From Desulfobacterales bacterium (GTDB taxonomy: Bacteria; Desulfobacterota; Desulfobacteria; Desulfobacterales; 4be13), in assembly GCA_029934695.1 (NCBI GenBank), contig JAOZLU010000054.1, forward strand, positions 1 to 20,835: a DNA stretch of 20,835 bases, read 5' to 3'. Every line of letters starts with the position of its first letter. The first letter of the stretch is position 1. Below, piece by piece: positions 1 to 6,615 of this stretch. Under the pieces are notes generated by a model. It was given only the letters and a program-made list of their open reading frames with translations. It ran no database searches and was not told the origin of the DNA. The position numbers and the translations under genes are program-made.

Positions 1-13
1 AATTTGCCCGGGA

Positions 14-91
14 GGAGTGCAAAAATTAAGCGAGTGCAGCGAGCGGTTTTTTGCATGTGCCAAAAACCGCTTCGCTCAATTTTTGCACTCC
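14..91. repeat. Imperfect inverted repeat, GGAGTGCAAAAA family
   Basis: The left arm starts GGAGTGCAAAAATTAAGCGA (14-33) and ends GCGGTTTTTTG (43-53). The right arm (61-91) is its reverse complement, except that the left arm has about 9 extra bases (GTGCAGCGA, partly a duplication of its own GCGAG) and one mismatch. A 7-base loop separates the arms. It lies just beyond the 3' end of the MCP gene, so it could act as a transcription terminator for that gene. The same GGAGTGCAAA core recurs upstream of cheA (4820-4994), which points to a dispersed repeat family rather than a purpose-built terminator. Confidence 0.75.
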
Positions 92-120
92 GATTTTACG
101 CCCGTCTTTAATCCTTGCAG

Positions 121-3100
121 CTAATACCTTTCAAACTCCGAATCATTCTCATACCACACTTCTCCGATATTATCATGACTGACGGGCTTTTCGGACAGTT
201 TTATGCTTTTCATATCGCTATCCTGATTGCGGTCACCGCGGCGTTTTTTGATTTCCTCCGAGTTATCCGCATTCCCTGTTTCATAGCTTATGCCAGACTT
301 TTTTTCACGTCGTATTGACTTTCGGGCGGCCTCGTCAATTCTGAAAAAGTCGCTCGTTCTTTTCAACTGCTCGGCCTGGCTTGCCAGTTCAGAGGCTGTT
401 GATGCCATTGTATCAGATACAGAGACATTTTGCTGAATCACCGTATCCAACTGCTGAATAGCTCTGTTGATCTGATCAGCACCGTTGCGCTGTTCATTTA
501 CCGAGGCACTGATTTCCTGAACCAGATACGCTGTTTTTTTAATATCCGGTACAAGCCGGGCCAGCATCTCCCCGGCTTTTTCCGCAATGTCCACACTGGA
601 AACGGACAGCTTGCTGATTTCGCCTGCCTCAATCCGGCTCTTCTCAGCCAGCTTACGAACTTCGGATGCCACCACTGCAAACCCTTTGCCGTGTTCGCCA
701 GCCCGCGCCGCCTCAATTGCCGCGTTCAACGCCAAAAGATCCGTCCGCTGAGCGATATCTTCAATAATTGAAATCTTCTCGGCAATCTTCTTCATCGCAA
801 TCACCGTATCAGCGACAGCTTCTCCACCTGCCAACGCATCTTCGGCGGATTTGAGAGCAATTTTTTCCGTCTCAGTCGCATTATCTGCATTTTGGCTGAT
901 GTTTGAAGCCATCTCTTCCATAGACGATGATGCTTCTTCAGCCGAGGCAGCCTGCTCACTGGTGCCCTGGGACATTTCTTCAGAATTGGAACTCATTTCC
1001 TGACTTACCAGAAAAACCTGATTCGCCGCTGTTTGAAGATTTACAGTAAAATCGCTCAGATTTTCTATCATTGTATTCAGGTTATCCTTGGTTTTGTTAA
1101 AATCGCCCTTGTACGTCCGGGTGATTTTTCCCGGGACCTCTCCCCCGGATATTCGGTCAACACAATCTGCTGTCATATTAACAGGGTCTGCAAACGCTTC
1201 AATCAGGGAATTTACGCCGACCACAAGCCTGTGCCATACGCCTTCAAAAGCCTCCGCATTGCCGCGGACATCAAGTCTGCCTTCCTGAACAGCCCGGATC
1301 AGGGTATCTGTCTCCTTCAACACATCATTTATCCTGTTTTTCATATCGTTCAGAGCCTTTGCCAGTATGCCGATCTCATCCTCTCCTGCGATATCCATAT
1401 CCGCATCAAACTCTCCCCGGACAACTGATTTGGCAAAATCAACGCCTTTGATCAGCGGATTGGCAATTCCGCTTGCAATGAAAAATGCCAAAATGGCTAC
1501 CAATGCGGCAATGCCTCCGACAATCTGCAATATATGTCCCTCCAGTTCCCTGAGCGGCTGCTTGACCTCTTCTTCATCAATCTCCGCTATCAATGCCCAA
1601 GTCGTATCTCCCACCTTTAAGGAAGTGTATGCCGAAAGCACCGGTTTTCCATTATAATCCGTGGTGATCTTCTCGCCTGTCTTACCGGAAAGCGATTCCA
1701 TCACTGCGTCTGTGGTAACGCTTTCTTTGGACGGGTTGGCAAAAGAAGCCTTTACCGAGTGGTTGGCAGGATCCAGATAAGAATCAGATCGCATGAGTTT
1801 GTCTGATCCCACGAGATATGTTTCCCCGGTTTTGCCCATGCCTTCATGCTGCTGCATGACGCTGTTAATGGCTTTGAGGGAAAGTTGGAGAGCAACAATC
1901 AGTTCTGTCCTGCCTTTGTGAATCACAGCCTGAGCAATAAACGCGGAAGGTTCGTTATTGCTCGGGGCATAAGGTTCAAAATCCGCCATGGCGAATTGTC
2001 CGGTTTGCAATACCTGTCTGACGAGTTTGCCAAGTCCTGAGTCAGCATACTTGCCGTTGATCATGTTTGTGCGATAATCGCTCTGATGTTTGACAGAATA
2101 AAAAATCTTTCCCGCGGGATGAATCAGGAAAAGATCGTGATATTCATACATTTGGATATATGAGGCAAAGAAATCGTTTTCTCCTTCCCGCTCAGGCGTG
2201 ATTGCTTCTTCCAGACTCATGGTGCTGATGATCCCCCAGTTCAGCCCTCTGATATCCAGGGGATCATAAACTGCCACCTCCAAATCGCCGGTGCTGCCGG
2301 TTTTTGCATTTAGGCCGGATTGACCTGCCAAAGCCTTGTCAATTTCATCGCCGGATTTGTCGTCACCGATTTTGCCTTTCTTGACCACCCTGTCACTGCG
2401 GTAAACGGCCTTTCCTTCATGTTTCCCGACAAGGTAAGTTTCGCCTGTATTTCTCATGTCTTTACGCTGTTGCACGATGGCGTTGATTTTGTCGCTATGT
2501 ATCTGAAGGACAGCGTAGCCTTTCAGTTCCCCGCTTTCATTCCGTATTTGCGCCATCATGAAAGCGGTCTGCCTTCCTTGGGAGGGCGCATAAGGCTCAA
2601 AATCGGCAATGGCGATATCTTCTGTGTCCATCAGTCTTGCAGCCCGGAACGCCTTTCCCAGCCCGGAATTCCTCAGATCAGCATCAGGAATGCTCATGCC
2701 GAGGTCAGAATTTCTGCCCACGGAATAAACAATATCGCCGGCAACGGTGATAAACAGGATATCTCGCCAGTCATTGTCTTTCACTATATTCTTCATGCGA
2801 GGATCGTACTTCTCAGTAAGGGCATTCCATTCGGATGTCAGAACCTTGCCACCTGCTCCTTCAAATACTTTCTCGAACTCAGTCAGCGCATTAATGACAA
2901 ACGGATCATCATTTAGAATATGCAGCTGCGATTTCATGGTTTCAAAATAATCCTCAATACGTGCTTTTTTATTCTTCTGGACTGTCCTCAGTTCCTCAAA
3001 AGCCGCTTTCCTGAACGCTTCCACCGTTTCCACCAGAACCCCCATACCCTTCCTGCGTTCCGCGAAAAATTTCTGTATCTGGGCCTTTTTGATCTCGCGA

Positions 3101-3237
3101 ACAGATTCAAGCTGACTGTATGCCTTTTTCATCAGTGCATCTGTGGCTTTTGTGCTACTCCACCACCCCACGAAGAGAAGAGGGATAATGCCAATGGCCA
3201 GGAACAGAATAATCAGTTTCGGTTTCATCTTAATCAT
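121..3237 (-). CDS. Methyl-accepting chemotaxis protein, double sensor domain, CheR-tether-like C-terminus
   Basis: Inner-membrane chemoreceptor of 1038 residues, about twice the usual length. TM1 is at about 8-26 and TM2 at about 568-591. The periplasmic part holds two related sensor modules (about 150-270 and 365-475). Both carry SGLGK, then ADFEPYAPS, then a TGETYLVG block, as in Cache-type receptors, so the ligand region looks internally duplicated. After TM2 come about three HAMP-like helical units (590-735), then the signalling domain, with its hairpin tip around 824-867 (LLALNAAIEAARAGE, GKGFAVVASEVRKLAE). The tip reads QRTD where enteric receptors have FQTN. A charged linker of about 70 residues ends in EFERY, which fits the CheR-binding pentapeptide pattern x-[aromatic]-x-x-[aromatic]. 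The start at 3237 has a strong Shine-Dalgarno (AAGGAGG, 3245-3251) at 7 bases. It follows the broken cheA on the same strand, so its signalling partner must be encoded elsewhere. Ligand unknown. Confidence 0.93.
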   Translation of the reverse strand: MIKMKPKLIILFLAIGIIPLLFVGWWSSTKATDALMKKAYSQLESVREIKKAQIQKFFAERRKGMGVLVETVEAFRKAAFEELRTVQKNKKARIEDYFETMKSQLHILNDDPFVINALTEFEKVFEGAGGKVLTSEWNALTEKYDPRMKNIVKDNDWRDILFITVAGDIVYSVGRNSDLGMSIPDADLRNSGLGKAFRAARLMDTEDIAIADFEPYAPSQGRQTAFMMAQIRNESGELKGYAVLQIHSDKINAIVQQRKDMRNTGETYLVGKHEGKAVYRSDRVVKKGKIGDDKSGDEIDKALAGQSGLNAKTGSTGDLEVAVYDPLDIRGLNWGIISTMSLEEAITPEREGENDFFASYIQMYEYHDLFLIHPAGKIFYSVKHQSDYRTNMINGKYADSGLGKLVRQVLQTGQFAMADFEPYAPSNNEPSAFIAQAVIHKGRTELIVALQLSLKAINSVMQQHEGMGKTGETYLVGSDKLMRSDSYLDPANHSVKASFANPSKESVTTDAVMESLSGKTGEKITTDYNGKPVLSAYTSLKVGDTTWALIAEIDEEEVKQPLRELEGHILQIVGGIAALVAILAFFIASGIANPLIKGVDFAKSVVRGEFDADMDIAGEDEIGILAKALNDMKNRINDVLKETDTLIRAVQEGRLDVRGNAEAFEGVWHRLVVGVNSLIEAFADPVNMTADCVDRISGGEVPGKITRTYKGDFNKTKDNLNTMIENLSDFTVNLQTAANQVFLVSQEMSSNSEEMSQGTSEQAASAEEASSSMEEMASNISQNADNATETEKIALKSAEDALAGGEAVADTVIAMKKIAEKISIIEDIAQRTDLLALNAAIEAARAGEHGKGFAVVASEVRKLAEKSRIEAGEISKLSVSSVDIAEKAGEMLARLVPDIKKTAYLVQEISASVNEQRNGADQINRAIQQLDTVIQQNVSVSDTMASTASELASQAEQLKRTSDFFRIDEAARKSIRREKKSGISYETGNADNSEEIKKRRGDRNQDSDMKSIKLSEKPVSHDNIGEVWYENDSEFERY

Positions 3238-3273
3238 TTTCTTTCCTCCTTAATTTCAGCATATTGCAACGTC

Positions 3274-3313
3274 ACTTTTAACCTTTTACCTTCAACTTTT
3301 AATCTTCAACTTT
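3274..3313. repeat. Degenerate pyrimidine-rich short repeat between cheA remnant and MCP gene
   Basis: Degenerate repeats of a CTTTTAAC / CTTCAACTTTT type fill the short gap between the cheA stop codon and the MCP ribosome-binding site. Similar tracts stand before the amidohydrolase (6571-6600) and the phosphofructokinase (12216-12250). Function unknown. Confidence 0.5.
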
Positions 3314-4774
3314 TCACTCCACAAACTGCACCAGTTGAGTAACATCCAGAATAAGCGCAACGGTTCCGTCTCCCAGGATGGTCGCCCCGGAAATCCCTTT
3401 CACATCTTTGTAAACCTTGCTCAACGTCTTGATCACTGTCTGATGCTGACCAATGACGCTATCCACCCCGAACGCTACGCTTCTGTTTTTCGCTTGGGTA
3501 ATCACCACCCGTTCTGTGTCAGGAGACTCTCCTTCAACCTCGAACACTTCCCGCAGGTCTGCGAACAGAATAATTTTTCCCCTGAGATTTATCATGTTCC
3601 GCCGCCTTGCCTTGGTCATATCCTCACGGCTTAATTTCACGCATTCTTTCACGCTTGAAAGCGGCAATACGAAATATCCTTCTCCGATCTTTACAAGGAA
3701 GCCGTCAATGATGGCCAGCGTCAGCGGCAGTTTCAGGGTGATGGTTGTTCCGCGCCCGAAGTGTCACCAGTTCGCCGACCATATCCACCAGGGTATCCAG
3801 TTTTTCCGCGGGGACTCTGATGGTTGACGCCAATGCGGTTTCATATCGTCTTTTTCGGATTTGCCTGACGTGTTCCTGTTCAGCCAGAGCAGATTCCACA
3901 ACCCCCCGGTCAACCACCTTTTCATCAACCAGCGTATCTCCGATCCGTTTCTGGCTTATCAAGCCTTTCATCAGATCATCGTATGAGAGATCATGGTGCT
4001 CAATCAGTATCTGACCAAGCCGTTTGTAAACCGATTCGCTGTCTTCCAATCCGCCTTCATCGTCAATGACATCAATATTGATATCACAGTCGCCCTCAAC
4101 AAAGATAAACACATCCCTGATGGCATTGATCCCCTCTGAGGTGCTGAGAATAATATCCCAGTAAGTATAGCAGATTTCAGGGCTGAAATCCTCCAGCAGC
4201 GGGACAGCGTCGGTCTGGGCGATGATATCGCAGGACCCGAATTCACGAATTTTTTTCAGTAAAAAGATCGGATTTGTACCGTTTTTAAAGATATCTGCCG
4301 TGGGGCGAAAGCGAATCCGATAAGTGACGACAGTTTCTTTGGATTTGTCAGAGAGAGCTTCTTCTGAAGATTCCTCAGACAAGTCACTTGTCTCTGAGGA
4401 ATATGGAAGCAGTTCTCTGAAAGCCGAAATAATTCCCTTTGATTTCAAATTATCCGCGGGTTTCCCGCACTCGGACGCGTCAAGCATCACCTTTATCTGA
4501 TCCCGGGCAGACAGAGATAAATTCACAAGTTCTTTGGTGACGGCTATCTCTCCCCCACGCACGAGGTCAAAAATCGTCTCTATGTCGTGAGTAAATTCTG
4601 CAATATCATCAAATCCGGACATCGCCCCTGATCCCTTGATCGTGTGCAGTGCCCGAAAACACGCCCAATCTGTTCAGCATCATCAGGCGTTTCCTCCAGT
4701 TCCAACAGAGATATTTCAAGCTCGGCAAGAAGTTCGTAAGCCTCTTCTCTATAGACTTCTTTTTGCTTATCCAT
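3314..4774 (-). pseudogene. cheA: cheA histidine kinase pseudogene: frameshift at the phospho-His, catalytic core deleted
   Basis: Remains of the chemotaxis kinase CheA in three frames. The first part (from ATG at 4774, Shine-Dalgarno GGGGAGG at 4780-4786) encodes the start of the Hpt domain. At 4652-4656 one base is missing. With one added C the frame reads VFRALHTIKGSGAMSGFDD, the classic phospho-accepting box, with His44 at 4644-4646. The second part (4622 down to about 3763) has the rest of Hpt, a P2-like region and the start of the dimerisation domain, ending VDMVGELVT. There the sequence jumps, at 3758-3762 and in another frame, to FGRGTTITLKLPLTLAI, the G2 box at the end of the ATPase domain, then the CheW-like domain to the stop. 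Most of the dimerisation domain and the N, G1 and F boxes are missing, about 200 residues by comparison with the family. The product cannot be an active kinase. It sits directly upstream of the intact MCP gene. Confidence 0.9.
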
Positions 4775-4786
4775 AAAGCCCTCCCC

Positions 4787-4876
4787 TATATAGAGCTTTC
4801 AACATAATTTTTGTCAGATCGGAGTGCAAAGCAAGCTTTGCACTCCGGATAACCTTTTTGTTGAACTCTATATATC
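4787..4876. repeat. 90-bp imperfect palindrome with perfect central hairpin, abutting cheA RBS
   Basis: The core at 4820-4847 is a perfect 13-bp inverted repeat (CGGAGTGCAAAGC) with a two-base AA loop. The outer ends are also related: TATATAGAG...TTCAACA on the left (from 4787) and TGTTGAA...CTCTATATA on the right (to 4876) are inverted copies with small gaps. The whole unit looks like a miniature palindromic element. Its left end touches the cheA Shine-Dalgarno, so it forms the leader of that broken gene. Confidence 0.65.
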
Positions 4877-4891
4877 TGTGCTCAGTTATTT

Positions 4892-4994
4892 CGGAGTGCA
4901 AAAAACCGCTTCGCTCTCCTGATTTTATAATTTCCTGTATATGGACAAAAACCTGCTCCGGAGTGCAAAAACAGAGCGGAGCATTTTTTTGCAC
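4892..4994. repeat. Two further partial copies of the GGAGTGCAAAAA repeat
   Basis: GGAGTGCAAAAAACCGCTTC (4893-4912) and GGAGTGCAAAAACAGAGCGG (4960-4979) are two half-copies in the same orientation. The second can fold with its own downstream TTTTTTTGCAC (4984-4994). They match the arms of the inverted repeat at 14-91. Confidence 0.6.
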
Positions 4995-5378
4995 CGTTTA
5001 CAGAAACACCCGACAATTGTAAGATTTCTGATCGGAGAGAATTCAGACCAGCCATACAGGGGATCAGGATTCCGTTTTGTGTCTGTCATTCTTTGAAGCA
5101 TCTGACCATTTTTTAAAAGATACTGAACAGATTTTTTCATACAATATTCAGATTACAGGCAGGTTCACAGTTCCACCTTCAGACGGTTTCTGTTCAGACA
5201 CGGATTGTCCGGGGACAGAAGAAGCGGCTCAAGAAGAACATACGAACTTTTCCGGAAGTTTTCGCTCTGACAATTTTCACTTTTTCACAGAAAATCAGAA
5301 AAAAGTCAAGCAGAAAATATATTGCAATCATTTCGGAATTTGGACAATTTGAAATTACAGACTGTTATTCCATAATGA
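4995..5378. other. Intergenic stretch with no recognisable gene
   Basis: About 380 bases between the repeat cluster and the thioesterase promoter. Open frames exist on both strands, but none has a convincing ribosome-binding site together with a protein-like composition, and none resembles a known family. The stretch is AT-rich towards its right end. I see nothing definite in it. Confidence 0.5.
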
Positions 5379-5407
5379 TTGACATATCTGAAAACTTATG
5401 ATTTATA
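5379..5407 (+). promoter_or_regulatory. Candidate sigma70-type promoter for the thioesterase gene
   Basis: A perfect TTGACA (5379-5384) is followed after 17 bases by TTTATA (5402-5407), with TTATAT one base further on. The -35 is ideal and the -10 moderate. It lies about 60 bases before the coding start at 5469, in an AT-rich region. Prediction from motif only. Confidence 0.4.
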
Positions 5408-5418
5408 TGTTGTAAAGA

Positions 5419-5435
5419 TGCCATTCATAATGGCA
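5419..5435. promoter_or_regulatory. 17-bp palindrome in thioesterase leader, possible operator
   Basis: TGCCATTCATAATGGCA is a perfect 7-bp inverted repeat around CAT. It falls just downstream of the predicted promoter and about 34 bases before the start codon, a position suited to a dimeric repressor. No cognate regulator gene is visible nearby. Confidence 0.35.
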
Positions 5436-5468
5436 GATAATCTGAGACTGTGAAAAAAGGAGAACACT

Positions 5469-5945
5469 ATGACAGAAAAAGCTTTTCAGGATTATTATAC
5501 GGATGGAATGAGTCACTGCTACGGTTGCGGCCGCTTAAATGAGCATGGTATGCAGATCAAAAGCTGTTGGGACGGCAACGAGAGCGTCTGTGTTTTTGAT
5601 CCAAAGCCATATTATACAGCCATGCCCGGGTATGTCTATGGCGGGCTGATAGCTTCACTTATTGACTGTCATGCCACCGGGACTGCTGCCGCAGCAGCCT
5701 ATCGTGCTGAGGGGCGGGAAATGGACACAGACCCCCCGTTACGCTTTGTGACAGCTTCATTGCATGTGGATTATCTGCGTCCGACACCTATTGACAAGCC
5801 CTTGGAATTACGAGGGCAGGTCAGGGAAATCAAAGACCGTAAAGTTGTGGTGGCCGTGACACTGACCGCCGGGGGAGAGATATGCGCCCGCGGAGAAGTG
5901 GTGGCCGTCAAAATCCCGGAGTATATGATCCCAAAAGAGGAGTAA
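5469..5945 (+). CDS. PaaI/4HBT-like hotdog-fold thioesterase
   Basis: A 158-residue cytosolic protein of the hotdog superfamily, which hydrolyses acyl-CoA (or related) thioesters. The N-terminus has the HCYGCG motif (residues 16-21) and a following N-x-x-G seen in PaaI-like proteins. The central helix region GGLIASLIDCHATG (about 59-72) carries the Gly-Gly and Asp expected at the active site. The C-terminal strands (VDYLRPTP, then GEVVAVK) complete the fold. No second hotdog copy is present, so it presumably works as a dimer or tetramer. The ATG has a good Shine-Dalgarno (AAGGAGA, 5457-5463). It is probably transcribed alone from the promoter at 5379, since a long hairpin follows at 6001. The substrate cannot be read from the sequence. 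Confidence 0.85.
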   Translation: MTEKAFQDYYTDGMSHCYGCGRLNEHGMQIKSCWDGNESVCVFDPKPYYTAMPGYVYGGLIASLIDCHATGTAAAAAYRAEGREMDTDPPLRFVTASLHVDYLRPTPIDKPLELRGQVREIKDRKVVVAVTLTAGGEICARGEVVAVKIPEYMIPKEE

Positions 5946-6000
5946 CCGGAATTTGGAAGCATGTTCCTGGTTCTGACGCTTTTTGTGGTCTCTTCCAGAC

Positions 6001-6070
6001 AATATGACACCGGACTTCAGGATTGAACGGATGACAGAATCCGTCCCATCCTCCGGTCCGCTGTCATATT
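6001..6070. repeat. 70-bp near-perfect hairpin downstream of thioesterase gene
   Basis: The outer arms AATATGACACCGGAC (6001-6015) and GTCCGCTGTCATATT (6056-6070) pair with one mismatch. The inner arms AGGATTGAACGGA (6018-6030) and TCCGTCCCATCCT (6040-6052) pair with two mismatches. Together they form one long stem with an 8-base loop. No T-run follows on the plus strand, so it is not a standard intrinsic terminator. It may be a palindromic mobile unit or an mRNA-stabilising structure. Confidence 0.7.
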
Positions 6071-6229
6071 CCCGGCTGTGACACGGATGTCATCTGTCCG
6101 GAGGGTTGGCTTCCGGCTTTCAGGGCGGCAACAGGGTTGAAAATAAATTTATTGAACTCAGTCAGAAATTGAGCTATGGTGAAAATCTGATAGTGGAAAA
6201 TGAAAAGTGGAAAGTGGAAAGCAAAAACA

Positions 6230-6569
6230 ATGAAAGTTCTCCTGATTTCTGCCAACACAGAGCAGATGAACATGTCTGTTCTGCCCCTGGGAATAGCGTG
6301 CGTGGCCGCAGCCGCTCAAAACACAGACCATGATGTGAAAATGATAAACCTGATGGCGCAGCAGGATTCCCGGATGTTTTTGGAAATTTCCCGCTGGCTT
6401 ATGTAAAAGCACTTTGCAACCATATTATTGCAGCGGTCCGAACATCAGATGGCGATGCATTCTCTATCCTGCGGGAGTGGATGATGAATTGGTCAAAAAG
6501 ATGGCAAGGGCCGGATGTTGCGAGGTCAGCCTGGGATTTGAAAGCGGCTCTGAAAAAATGCTTGGCAAT
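6230..6569 (+). pseudogene. Remnant of a B12-binding radical SAM protein gene
   Basis: Two fragments of one family are left. The first (from ATG at 6230) reads MKVLLISANTEQMN and then LPLGIACVAAAAQ, followed by DHDVKMINLM: the start of a cobalamin-binding Rossmann domain. It runs to a stop near 6404. The second, in another frame from about 6444, reads WRCILYP, then VDDELVKKMARAGC, then VSLGFESGSEKMLGN, a stretch from the middle of the radical SAM barrel. The segment between them, including the CxxxCxxC iron-sulfur motif, is gone, and so is everything after SEKMLGN, where a TTTTTAC repeat begins. The product cannot be functional. As in cheA, conserved ends are joined across a large internal loss. 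Confidence 0.8.
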
Positions 6570-6570
6570 T

Positions 6571-6600
6571 TTAACTTTTTACTTTTTACTTTTTACTTTT
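6571..6600. repeat. TTTTTAC heptamer tract before amidohydrolase start
   Basis: About four tandem copies of the 7-mer TTTTTAC lie between the truncated radical SAM remnant and the Shine-Dalgarno of the amidohydrolase (AAGGAG at 6601). The tract could vary in length by slippage, and its position next to the ribosome-binding site makes an expression effect possible. Confidence 0.6.
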
Positions 6601-6615
6601 AAGGAGAAAATATCT

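Noticed and set aside
1033..2916. Plus-strand open frames inside the MCP gene
   Set aside because: They have no ribosome-binding sites, no domain motifs and lie fully antisense to a strongly recognised gene.
5077..5352. 91-codon plus-strand frame in the intergenic region
   Set aside because: No Shine-Dalgarno, composition unlike a folded protein, no family resemblance.
6481..6615. N-terminal extension of the amidohydrolase
   Set aside because: This segment encodes radical SAM residues in another frame plus the TTTTTAC tract; the Shine-Dalgarno at 6601 supports a start at 6616.
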